Positions 1 through 7,910 of a DNA stretch of 10,033 nucleotides are shown piece by piece (the first letter of the stretch is position 1; each line of letters starts with the position of its first letter). The translations under genes were made by a program, and so were the position numbers. The notes under the pieces were generated by a model. That model was not told the origin of the DNA. It was given only the letters and a program-made list of their open reading frames with translations, and did not search any database. Source of the DNA: Hemicentrotus pulcherrimus (lineage: Eukaryota > Echinodermata > Echinoidea > Camarodonta > Strongylocentrotidae); contig BEXV01002187.1 of assembly GCA_003118195.1 (NCBI GenBank), positions 37,159 to 47,191 of the forward strand. The letters are read 5' to 3'.

Positions 1-83
1 CCCCCCCCCCCAGTAGTAGTAGTAGTAGTATCAGTAGTAGTAGTAGTAGTAGTAGTTGTTGTTGTTGTAGTAGTAGTAGTAGA
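1..83. repeat. C-run and (AGT)n microsatellite
   Basis: An 11-base C-run is followed by an AGT trinucleotide array interrupted by one ATC, a short GTT block and a final TAG block. It is a plain compound microsatellite cut by the window edge. No coding role is supported. Confidence 0.95.
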
Positions 84-619
84 CTAGTCATAATAGTAGC
101 ACATATTTTTAGAAGTAATATACAAATATACAATTGTCCATTATGTATATTGTCAGACTCCCACATTAACAAAAATGGGGAGATCGGTATGTAGGGTATA
201 CCAGGGTTATATCACACTTCCGCCAGGTACAGTTTGAGAGATTCCGGTTGGTTATAACGTAAGATCATTGTTATTTTCATAATCATTGTTGTAACGTTTT
301 GGTGTATACTAGCATGTTTATCAGACCAAACCCAATTTCATGATGTATTAGTAACTACAATAATGATTTCACTGGGGTGAAACCACGAAGATCCCCTTTT
401 CAATCTTGCTTAATAGGATACTGACCGGTGTATGTACATGTATGTATGCCTGTGTATTCGCCACTTGTCTTTAATATTGTTCAGGTAGTTACATGAATGA
501 CGTGCTTTGAATAATTACATAACTCGCATGACACGCATTTCAGCCCCCCCCCCCTCCTCCTATTGGAAAATACTGGATCCGCAACTGCAAAACACATACA
601 CCAGCAAACAAACACGAAG
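84..619. other. Intergenic, nothing recognised
   Basis: AT-rich sequence without a credible open frame. A C-run sits at about 544-553. The minus-strand open frames that continue from here into the purine tract are simple-repeat translations (serine/leucine runs) and are not genes. Confidence 0.6.
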
Positions 620-796
620 ATAGGGGAGTAGGGATAAGAGATGGATACTACTAAAAAGACCATTAAAAGAAGAGAGATTGGGTGGGTGAGAGGGATAAAT
701 ACGGAGAAGGTGATTAGAGCAAGGGAGAGAGATAGGACGCGAGATTGAGAGAGAGAAAAAAATAGAATGGTGAGGATAAAGGGAGGGGATACGCAA

Positions 797-831
<35 letters not shown>

Positions 832-874
832 GATGGCGGGAAGAGGGAGGGGAATATAGATGAAAAGAGGGTGA

Positions 875-910
<36 letters not shown>

Positions 911-1000
911 TATAGAAAGAGTTCGGGATAAGAAAAGTGTGAGAGAAGGTGAAAGAGAAGTGGGAGATAAGAAGACATGGAAGGAGAAAGATTGGGATAG
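620..1000. repeat. Purine-rich tract with two (GA)n runs
   Basis: About 380 bases are strongly G/A on the plus strand with few pyrimidines. Two uninterrupted GA dinucleotide arrays of about 14 units each lie at about 801-828 and 879-906, separated by G-rich sequence. Long polypurine mirror repeats of this kind can form triplex (H-DNA) structures; that is general knowledge, not shown here. The long serine/leucine open frames on the minus strand are a by-product of the repeat. Confidence 0.9.
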
Positions 1001-1073
1001 CTTTATACCATGACTTTTATCGAGTAAAAAGCATTAGAAATTGAAGGAAATAGTAAAGATATATCGACTGCTC

Positions 1074-1244
1074 TTATACTACGCTCACGGGGACGTTGCA
1101 TCCTGCCATGACCCCGAGGGCTGCCAATATAGAAATATCCGTCCTTAAACCGCCCTGACTCCTGGTATGGACAACGGGTTTGCATTTCTTCGGCAATTCA
1201 ATGGTTCTCCCCTTATCCGGCAAGCTTTCAACAGGGTATTTCAT
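1074..1244 (-). CDS. Small open frame, unknown, possibly an exon
   Basis: This is a 56-residue frame starting with ATG at 1244 and ending in TAA at 1074-1076, with an in-frame TAG 15 bases upstream of the start codon. The local sequence is richer in GC than its surroundings and the residue mix looks protein-like: a basic, proline-containing first half, then a segment rich in Leu, Ala, Gly and Val. A second frame through the same bases is also open (ATG at 1185, to 1003). A GTGAGC stretch near the 3' end could act as a splice donor, so this could be an exon rather than a complete peptide gene. I recognise no family. Chance openness or an old transposon fragment are equally possible. Confidence 0.2.
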   Translation of the reverse strand: MKYPVESLPDKGRTIELPKKCKPVVHTRSQGGLRTDISILAALGVMAGCNVPVSVV

Positions 1245-1272
1245 TTTTAGGTTTACCAGCTAACTATAACCG

Positions 1273-1291
1273 CCTATTCCTGCCGAATAGG
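1273..1291. other. Short hairpin
   Basis: CCTATTC at 1273-1279 and GAATAGG at 1285-1291 form a perfect 7-bp inverted repeat with a 5-base loop. There is no T-run or flanking gene to give it a role, so it is recorded only as structure. Confidence 0.4.
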
Positions 1292-1331
1292 AGCTGCTAC
1301 GTCCGTTGTTATGGCAGGGTTTTTTTCAGAC

Positions 1332-1428
1332 TAATACTAATATTACTATTACTACTTCCACTACTACTACTACTCATAAACTACTACTATTACTTATTCC
1401 ATTATTAAACTTCTTCTTCTTCTACCAA
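1332..1428. repeat. Degenerate ACT/ATT/CTT trinucleotide repeat
   Basis: Short blocks of ACT, ATT and finally CTT trinucleotides with many interruptions. It resembles an ageing microsatellite related in motif to the AGT array at the left edge, but on the opposite strand. Confidence 0.8.
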
Positions 1429-1913
1429 CACTAACGGCCTCGTTTCTCTGACTCTCACGCTTGGCAATCTGTAAATGCGTGTAAGCTTGCAAAATGAGAG
1501 GCAACAAAGAAATATGTTTTGGAAAAGAAATTTGAAGAGGAAAAAAATAGAAGTTTGTTCTTTGTTCACATGGCCTTCCGTGGCATTCTGATGTTTGTTT
1601 GGTCATGGTTGTGTGACTAGCACTCCTGACAAAAGGGGTTTTTCTGAGGGGTTTTATGTTCACGCTCTCCCCTCTATTTCAGTGTACTGTCTATTATTGG
1701 GTAGACATTGTATCGGCATGTACACAGCACAACAGACACATTTAATACACGTACATTGAGAGTCCGATCTCCCCACACATGTGTGTTTATTCGTGAAGGC
1801 CTATTTTGAGTCTACAGACATCTCGAACGACATTTCTGTAAACGTGAGTATATTTTACATTGGATTTCATACAAACCCAGATTCGTAACGCCTCTATACG
1901 GTGCCCCAAACCC
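1429..1913. other. Intergenic, nothing recognised
   Basis: AT-rich sequence. The 89-codon minus-strand frame within it (1394-1663) has no recognisable motif and looks like chance openness. Confidence 0.5.
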
Positions 1914-2302
1914 TTAAAGGTATTGATTAACAAGGTTTCGAGTTAACAACTCTGAGATACACGGATCTTCGTGTTATCAGTGTCTGTATTATTGTGAAAT
2001 ATTGAAGCCCCCAAAAAATGCGCTTCTAAATGATCATGAAGTGCCTTAAAAAAATGTAAAATCTTTGAGAGGCCGGTTTTGCCATACTTATGTTCCCCAA
2101 TAGACTGTAGTGTTATGAAAATTGTTGGCGAAAACGGTGTTTAAAATTTCGCATTCCAATATACCTTGATAATCAGACAGGCGATCGGCTTGTAAAAGTC
2201 ATTGGATTCCTGAATGACCTCAATGTGTATAAATATGATTGCAACATGAGTTAAATCAAGGATTTGTTTAGAATCTGAGGCAAAAATAACCAATCCCTTT
2301 AA
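1914..2302. mobile_element. Candidate MITE with TTAA target duplication
   Basis: TTAA at 1914-1917 and TTAA at 2299-2302 flank a 381-bp segment (1918-2298). Its left end begins AGGTATTGATTA. Its right end, read in reverse complement, begins AGGGATTGGTTA, giving 10 of 12 matches. A TTAA duplication is typical of the piggyBac and Kolobok superfamilies of DNA transposons, and the AGG-type end fits Kolobok better than the CCC-type end of piggyBac. The inside has no transposase frame, so this would be a non-autonomous copy. The terminal repeats are short and imperfect in AT-rich DNA, so chance is not excluded. A 115-codon minus-strand frame (2141-2488) crosses the right boundary and is probably not a gene. 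Confidence 0.5.
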
Positions 2303-2910
2303 TGAAGATTGGGACGGGTATTTTTGCAGAATTTGTGTTGTTCTCTTTGCGATGTGGAAGTTTTGCAGTAAAACCAACAAGATATGTAATACTATTAAAT
2401 AGCTACAAATGTCTTCTGACACAGAGAAACAGAACAGAATAAAACGAAATAAGGAACATTTCTTGAAATGATACCTGCCAAGTGTCATAATTCAATTGGA
2501 ATTGTCCCTACTTTTTTTTACCTTTTTCTGTCAACAGTAAAAGTAATGGAATTATAGGCCAAAAAAAAGAAGGTACTATGTCCCATTCGCATGCCAAAAA
2601 AAAAGAAGAAAATGTTAAATTCCAACGGCATTTGAAAAATAATACTAATTTAGAACTTCCCTAAAAAAGGGAGGCATTGAAATGTCCTTAAGTGGGGGGA
2701 AATAACGACTATTTGTTGTCCAATCGAGCTACAAAGCTATTAATTAACCTTGTTAAAATCCGGCTGTAGATTTCAAGATTTTGGGGTCGGTAGCAAAGGG
2801 CAATACATTGTTTTTATTTTTTTGGGCCTGAAGTTATACATATGTATTGCGCAATGAAACATGAAAGTTGATTATTTGATAATTGAAGTTATTTTGCTAG
2901 TACATGTATG
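2303..2910. other. Intergenic, A-rich, short direct repeat
   Basis: No gene is recognised. A short unit, GCC followed by eight or nine A and then GAAG, occurs twice 35 bases apart (2558-2572 and 2593-2608). Several A and T runs are present. Confidence 0.5.
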
Positions 2911-2962
2911 TCAAGCGCCATGAGCACCGAAAGGTGGACCTGTGCGCTATACAAGTAGCCAC

Positions 2963-3000
<38 letters not shown>
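2911..3000 (+). mobile_element. LINE/SINE-type 3' tail with stem-loop and (ATT)n
   Basis: AGCGC at 2914-2918 can pair with GCGCT at 2944-2948. Inside, CACC (2925-2928) pairs with GGTG (2933-2936) across a GAAA tetraloop (2929-2932). The sequence then reads GCGCTATACAAGTAGCC and passes directly into about 12 ATT units (2963-3000). A conserved GCGCTATAYAA segment followed by a short tandem repeat is the usual 3' end of several LINE and partner SINE families in fish and marine invertebrates, where the stem-loop recruits the LINE reverse transcriptase. No tRNA-like A and B boxes or LINE coding frame were seen upstream, so this is probably a strongly 5'-truncated insertion whose left end I cannot fix. 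Confidence 0.6.
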
Positions 3001-3007
<7 letters not shown>

Positions 3008-3037
3008 TTTTTTTAAGAAAGGAAACAAGACTACCAA

Positions 3038-3056
3038 TTTTTTTTTTTTTTTTTTT
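3038..3056. repeat. Poly-T run
   Basis: About 19 consecutive T. It could be an ageing homopolymer or the A-tail of a minus-strand retroposon; nothing nearby decides this. Confidence 0.8.
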
Positions 3057-3770
3057 CAAATGATTTTCAAAAATTTAGATAAAAATGTGTATAATTATAA
3101 ATTATATATTTCTGTTTTCGAGGACCCTCGGGTATAATAATCTGTCCGGCTGCCATGAATAAGATGTTGGTCTTGAGACTTAGCTGTTATAATACAAACA
3201 ATATATAATGACAATTTAGAATACAATATATATTTCAACAACCTTAAACGAATTGTAAGCATATAATAATTGTTAGTTGTCCGATCAATTATAACTGTAA
3301 TTTCAGTCATTTCAAGAAAGACAATAAGGCCGTTGATATTGTAACGGAATATTAAAGAGGTTGTTATCTTTGAGACCCCCAAAAGAGAAATAAAATGATT
3401 TATCTAATCAACACAAATGATAAAAGAAGCATAAAAACAAAAAAGAAATATGATATATGTTTGTTATCTAGTACTCTCGGCTATCAGAATCTGCTCCTTT
3501 TGTCAAAAAGACGGTAATGGATGTGAACACCATGGCCATTACAAATGTTTAATATCATAAATATCGTGCAACTTTTATTGACAACCACTATATGAACAAA
3601 TGTAAGCATCTCGGTTTGTATAATTTGTACTTCTATTTTGATTTGAGGTCGTGATAAGGTAGGAAAATGATATTAGTACCCAAAAAGGTACATTAAGAAA
3701 TGTATATTTTTGAAAGATATTAATGTAACTGCTCAATACGAAAACGAATAGGAAGAGTCCGTGTAAAAGA
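3057..3770. other. Intergenic, nothing recognised
   Basis: Very AT-rich. The minus-strand frames within it (3095-3382 and 3575-3778) are low-complexity and show no domain or motif. Confidence 0.5.
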
Positions 3771-3914
3771 ATGTCCAACTGTTTACTTGATTCAAATCCA
3801 GATCCAGAATATAGTTTTCCAGGTGATAGTTATGTGCGAAAGAGCAGTTGCTATGACACATCATTATTGCAATATTCCTTGGATGTCTTTGATTCCTTCT
3901 GTTGTTGTAAATAA
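3771..3914 (+). CDS. Small open frame, unknown, possibly an exon
   Basis: This 47-residue frame runs from ATG at 3771 to TAA at 3912-3914. The frame stays open for about 45 bases before the ATG, to an in-frame TAA. Its composition is unlike the simple-repeat frames around it: it is acidic, polar and aromatic, with DSNPDPEYSFPGDSY in the first half and a CCCK ending. An AG at about 3750 (GAATAG, then GAAGAG) could be a splice acceptor, so it may be the last exon of a gene rather than a small protein gene. I recognise no family. Selection on codons cannot be judged from one sequence. Confidence 0.25.
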   Translation: MSNCLLDSNPDPEYSFPGDSYVRKSSCYDTSLLQYSLDVFDSFCCCK

Positions 3915-4319
3915 CTTGTTACCCTGCATAAAAGAACCCACTGGTTTCAATATGTTTTTCTGACTTGTGTTCATCTACAAGATCGATCACTGGATCTTAA
4001 TCTACTGGTTGCAACCAAATATTTCTTTACATCAATTAACAGCATTGTAGTGAATATTTATCAAAACATACCTTGTCCTCCTTTGAAAAAAATATGTTAT
4101 TTACAGGTGATTCATCACATATTATTCTTTTATTTCCATCATAACATTATAAAGACGGTTTCTTTAGATATCACACAAAGTTTGTGCACCTTTGAGATAT
4201 TGATTCTATGTATTTATTTACGGCTGACAAAATTAGACAACAAAATATTCCTGCGATTATGTCGTGGCTTTATTATACAGATTCGAGCTGAACGCTGAAG
4301 TTGAAGTTTTACAAATCAG
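3915..4319. other. Intergenic, nothing recognised
   Basis: AT-rich sequence. A plus-strand frame at 4050-4298 has no recognisable motif. Confidence 0.5.
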
Positions 4320-4490
4320 CCCTCCCGCATTTGCATCGGGTTTGACTGTGTCAATATATATAAGATTAACCATCATAACCCTCCCGCCTTTTTTATCGAG
4401 TAGGTGTTTTAACCTTAACTTACAATATCATCCCCTCATCTTAAACACTGAGTGGGTGTTTTACCATTTAAATCTACAATCCCGCTTCCC
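4320..4490. repeat. Degenerate short tandem duplications
   Basis: CCTCCCGC occurs at 4321-4328 and 4380-4387, 59 bases apart. GAGTAGGTGTTTTA at 4398 and GAGTGGGTGTTTTA at 4450 are 52 bases apart and continue with similar AAC/ACC...TACAAT stretches. This suggests an old, poorly preserved tandem repeat of roughly 50-60 bases. The plus-strand open frame through it (4264-4596) is probably incidental. Confidence 0.4.
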
Positions 4491-4543
4491 GGGTAAAAAT
4501 GACCAGTGTGATGTTAATCTGAAGGTAAACTGTTTATGTTTAT

Positions 4544-4560
4544 GTTATGCTTGGCATAAC
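4544..4560. other. Short hairpin
   Basis: GTTATGC and GCATAAC form a perfect 7-bp inverted repeat with a 3-base loop. No role is evident. Confidence 0.4.
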
Positions 4561-5080
4561 AAGGTATATTCATGTTCTACAAACTGTAATCTCTAATGGA
4601 ATTAGCCGCGAAACAGTGTTTTCGGCGGCATAATTTACAAATTACCGCCCAATGACTATTGACAGGTCACACCGTAACAAATTAAATCCGTAGATAAATG
4701 AATATTGGATCTTGACTGCACACACACAAGTGGAACATGTCCTATTTCTTAAATAGATCAATTCGCTATAACCAGCAAACACTCCTCCCAAATGCGGGTA
4801 AGGGCGAAAACCCATCTGAATCCTCTTTATAAAAACAGGCTCAGTGGGATAAAATTCCCTCACGACCCAATCTTTGTATTTCCACGACGATCATTTGTCA
4901 TTTAAACTTGATTGCGATCAGACCCATGTCTCCGAATTCGAATTCGTGTTGTGCTGGTATAATATGAATTACCGTACCCTCCCGATCTCCACTTGGCACG
5001 ATTATACGAGTGCCGGAAAGATGTGGGGAAAGGGTGGGTGGGAAAATTGAAATAGCGAACAACTCGTTTCTGCAAGCCAA
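4561..5080. other. Non-repetitive stretch with weak minus-strand open frames
   Basis: Two minus-strand frames, 4642-4863 (no ATG at its left limit, begins GTG) and 4898-5254, have mixed, protein-like residues but no motif I recognise. A pyrimidine-rich stretch on the minus strand at about 5000-5040 could precede a splice acceptor (AAG at about 4990), making 4898-4990 a possible exon. This is speculation. A duplicated GAATTC occurs at about 4934-4945. Confidence 0.25.
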
Positions 5081-5142
5081 AACTGATTTATGACATAACC
5101 TCCGCTCGGCAATTTTGCTCCAAGAAAAATTTCTTTTGGTCG

Positions 5143-5255
5143 CGCATGCGCAGTCTATCATTGTACGGGCCGAAACGCGCCGAAATTTGGCGCGATTCCC
5201 AAATGGCGCGAATCCCAAGCTTCCGCTTAGTAACACGCATGCGCAGTTTAACATT
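5143..5255. promoter_or_regulatory. CpG-rich promoter-like cluster, NRF1 and E2F motifs
   Basis: CGCGCATGCGCA at 5141-5152 fits the NRF1 consensus, and CACGCATGCGCA at 5234-5245 fits with one mismatch. Each lies at the start of a 20-base direct repeat (5143-5162 and 5236-5255, 18 of 20 identical). Between them TTTGGCGC at 5186-5193 is a perfect E2F-type site. A 16-base unit TTGGCGCGATTCCCAA (5187-5202) is followed at once by ATGGCGCGAATCCCAA (5203-5218). CGCGCC...GGCGCG at 5176-5194 is a near-palindrome. NRF1 and E2F sites are common in TATA-less promoters of housekeeping and cell-cycle genes in animals. No gene start is recognisable on either side, so direction is unknown. GCGCATGCGCAGT is also seen inside some transposons, which is the main alternative. 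Confidence 0.4.
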
Positions 5256-5447
5256 ACCGAAACCGGAATGAACCAGTTTGCCTCCCATCTAAATCAATTC
5301 TAGGCTTCGCATTTTGTGCATTTTTTATAAGGTGCAATGAACCAATTTAACAAGCGTTTTTTGTCATCCGTCCAATAAATCATTTTAATCGTCGACCTCT
5401 TTAAAATCTAATATGTATTTTTTTAAACATTGTAAATGCAATATCAC
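5256..5447. other. Short AT-rich gap beside the retroelement
   Basis: This separates the promoter-like cluster from the broken end of the retroelement. AATAAA occurs at 5374-5379 on the plus strand, but no transcript can be tied to it. Confidence 0.5.
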
Positions 5448-6190
5448 TCAAGGTCGGAGATGTACAGGGACTACATAACTCCCTTCTGCAGGTAGTGCGT
5501 TTCTTCCGCACTCTATATCCTTCTCACTGATGACAGAAAGATGCCCTGCTAATGTACCCTTGCGGATCATGCATGCCTTGATTCCTGGATTGAAGACTCG
5601 AATAGGTAAAGTTGTTGTTGTGGTTTCTACAACCACCCGTGCGACAACAATTCCCTTATTGAGAAGTTCACCGTTAACTGGTGGTTCTATGAGGGCAAAT
5701 CCTGTCCCAATTGGTGCTCCTGTAGCGTGACCTGGAAGCACAACTTCCTGGCCAGGTGGTACACTGGTGGTTTTCCCCACCACAACCCTGGAGCAAAAGG
5801 CACCTCCTTGTACATCAGTACATTTGATTCTCTCTCCCATGATCCGGAGTTCCTTGGTCTTGAAATCAAGAATTGCTCCATTTGGAACTAGTATGTCCAA
5901 CCCTAAGAGTCCATATATTTGATCGGTATTACCGAAAACAACCTGAAGGGGAAAAATGCATTTTCCCAACCCAATCTCAAGCCAGGCAACACCTAGTGTC
6001 TCCATGCTACTACCATCTGCATTCCTGACCTTGACACCAGTGAGATTTGGTCTGTTTGCTGAAGAGATCCGATGATACAAGGATGAAGACAAAATTGTGT
6101 CCGTTGCTCCACAATCTGCCAAAAGTCTTGCCTTCACCCCCCTAACTTCTACTTCAACAAAGAGTCCACAACGTGCCTTGTCTGATCAGT
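5448..6190 (-). pseudogene. Retroelement protease and pre-RT linker (pol fragment)
   Basis: The frame is open from about 6190 to TGA at 5450-5448. The retropepsin active-site loop reads DCGATDTIL with the aspartate codon at 6116-6114; the residue after Asp is Cys where Thr or Ser is usual. About 66 residues later GLLGLDIL matches the conserved second hydrophobic-Gly motif of retroviral-type aspartic proteases. The rest, with SVPPGQEVVLPGHA, VVARVVV and LPIRVFNPG, is the beta-rich linker typical of Ty3/gypsy Pol before reverse transcriptase. It stops at the residues VHLRP, just where RT-proximal sequence would begin. The protease would cleave the Gag-Pol precursor in the particle. It overlaps the Gag frame by about 35 bases and lies +1 relative to it. 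That offset may be a native frameshift or a decay lesion. Without RT it is a fragment. Confidence 0.85.
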
Positions 6191-7556
6191 AATTTGTAGT
6201 CAATTGTCTTATAGAAGGTGCTCCACTCAGAGGCTGTGTGTCTTTCCTGAGCCCATGTTCTCGTCCAGCCTTCTCCGGGCTCCTGAGTCGGCTGAGTCCC
6301 GTTTCCCGAAGGCTTCTGACTTCCCCGTCCCTGAGGGCAATCCCATTGGAAGTGTCCATGCTCATGGCATTTGTAGCACTCATCAGACTCTGTTGCTTTC
6401 CTTCGCTTGTAGGCACTGGGTCTCGATTGTCTTGGTTCACTAGTTCTGATGGGTGTTTCCTGTTTGAGAAATCTCTCTTCCATCCTTTTGAGTTCTTCCA
6501 AAATCTTGTTGATTGTCACCTCTGAATCAACATCTACAGCCCTTGACTGCCTTTGTCTCCGGCCGGACCTTTGTTCTTCCAGCTTGAAGAAGTTGTATGT
6601 TGCTAGGGCCGCCTGAATGGCTTCATCCATTGTTGCTGGCTTTGATCGGAAAACTCCTTCTCTGATAGATTGGTCTTCTATTGCTTCCGAAAATGTATCC
6701 TAGGCAATCGATCCTGAGCATCTTTACTTAGCTCTGGATACGCCAATGTAGACAAATCCCTTATGGCCTGACCTAACTCCTGTAGGTCTCTCTTGGCCCC
6801 TGGCGCCTATGTCGCAGCTCCGGGAGGTAATTCTCAGCTAACTGTCCGGGACCAAATCTCTTCCCTAAGAGATTCACCAGTTCATTATATGTGATATGTG
6901 ACGTATCTACTGTCTTGTTACCCAGGATCTTCGATGCGGCCCCCCTGAGACTAGCTGCAAGAAACACTTTCGCCTAATCGTCACTCCAACTATTTGCCAT
7001 CCGACAGGCTTCAAAATGGCTGACATAATCCCTCCATGGGGTCTTCCCATCAAAGATGTCAAGAGTGATGTTGGGCTTATTCAGCTTGACGACTGAATGT
7101 GGTTGAAATCCCATTCCCTCTTTCAGCAACTCAGGTCTGCGCATCCCATAGTTTACGGGTCCCATTCTGGGTGTGTCAACCTTAGGCATGTCCAAATTAT
7201 GTCTATGTAGGAGGCTCACCACTGGCGTTCATTATCTGCTAGACGAGCAGCTGTAGGAGTGCTGGTTGGAGCCGACATTGCAGCATGAAAAATCCCCTCT
7301 TTGGCTCCTGGATGAGCCTCCGTAACAGCATGTTCATTGCGAACTGTAGTAGGCGCTGTCTCACCTTGGAAGTAGTTGGGAAAACTTATTGGAGATTGCT
7401 CCATTGTAGTCTCTCCACTTGCAGACTGAGAAGACGATTCTGTTCTATGAGTTGTTGGTTCTCCATCCTAGACTGTCGAAGATCTTCATCTCCACGCTGC
7501 ACCTCTGCTGCCAGCATCACAATCTCATCCTCCATAGTTACCCGTTGAGCAGCCAT
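6154..7556 (-). pseudogene. Retroelement gag, broken
   Basis: I place the start at ATG 7556, just after the leader repeats. Residues following it (MEDEIVML... to VERLQ) form a probable coiled coil. The capsid-like part includes DIFDGKTPWRDYVSHFEAC, then FLAASLRGAASKILG and LLGKRFGPGQLAENYLPEL, as in the retrotransposon Gag family of marine invertebrates. A basic stretch (RSGRRQRQ) precedes a CCHC zinc knuckle, CYKCHEHGHFQWDC, at 6378-6337 (spacing CX2CX4HX4C), which would bind the genomic RNA. Breaks: a frame change within 7386-7404, one at about 7216-7222, a TAG at 6976-6974, a frame change just before the TAG at 6775-6773, and one near 6680-6690. The reading frame ends with TGA at 6156-6154. 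It cannot make intact Gag. Confidence 0.85.
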
Positions 7557-7581
7557 TACAGGATTCTCTATCTCCACCGCG

Positions 7582-7845
7582 TAGGCGCTGTCACTGCCGG
7601 CGCATGTAGGCGCTAAACCTAACACGTAGCTAGGCGCTATCACCCCCGGCGCCTGTAGGCGCTATCACCGCCGGCGCCTGTAGGCTCTATCACCGCCGGC
7701 GCCTGTAGGCGCTACCTCTCGCTGCACTGCCTGGCCTGTAGGTGCTGTCACTGCCGGCGCCTGCAGGCGCTACCTCCTACATCTAGGCGCTGCCTCTCAC
7801 TGCCTGCCGCCTGTAGGCGCTATATCTAACACGCAGGTAGGCGCC
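7582..7845. repeat. Leader array of about eleven 25-bp near-palindromic units
   Basis: The core TAGGCGCT or a close variant starts at 7582, 7607, 7631, 7656, 7681, 7706, 7739, 7764, 7784, 7814 and 7838, mostly 24-25 bases apart. The best-kept unit reads TAGGCGCTATCACCGCCGGC plus GCCTG. Across each junction GCGCCT and AGGCGC face each other around GT, so each unit is a near-palindrome. The array lies between the primer binding site and the first Gag ATG, in the untranslated leader. A 25-base period is not a multiple of three, which argues against a coding repeat. Leaders of retroelements carry packaging, dimerisation or translation signals; a role here is inference. Confidence 0.85.
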
Positions 7846-7910
7846 AATTTACTTCCGGGTTTGCTGTTTGGGGGAGTTCGTCCTTAGCTGCTTCATTTAC
7901 GTTGCTTCAA

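Noticed and set aside
481..978. 165-codon minus-strand open frame rich in Ser-Leu
   Set aside because: It is the translation of the GA-rich simple repeats; Ser-Leu runs come directly from (GA)n.
176..1775. 12-base inverted repeat TGGGGAGATCGG (176-187) against 1764-1775 as transposon ends
   Set aside because: A few 12-base inverted matches are expected by chance in 10 kb, the match does not extend, and no flanking target duplication is seen.
2141..2488. 115-codon minus-strand frame
   Set aside because: It crosses the proposed MITE boundary, is very hydrophobic and AT-driven, and shows no motif.
2904..3137. 77-codon plus-strand frame with an isoleucine run
   Set aside because: It is the translation of the (ATT)n tail and the T-run.
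4264..4596. 110-codon plus-strand frame
   Set aside because: It starts at a GTG, runs through the degenerate repeats and has no recognisable domain.
4898..5254. 118-codon minus-strand frame through the promoter-like cluster
   Set aside because: Its first half is the translation of CpG-rich binding-site repeats. The second half could be an exon but nothing supports it beyond openness.
5530..6525. Plus-strand open frames opposite gag and protease (5530-5730, 6204-6443, 6238-6525)
   Set aside because: They are antisense shadows of the retroelement frames, which carry the recognisable zinc knuckle and protease motifs on the minus strand.
7582..7845. CRISPR-like spaced repeats
   Set aside because: The units are contiguous and degenerate with no unique spacers, and lie in the leader of a eukaryotic retroelement.
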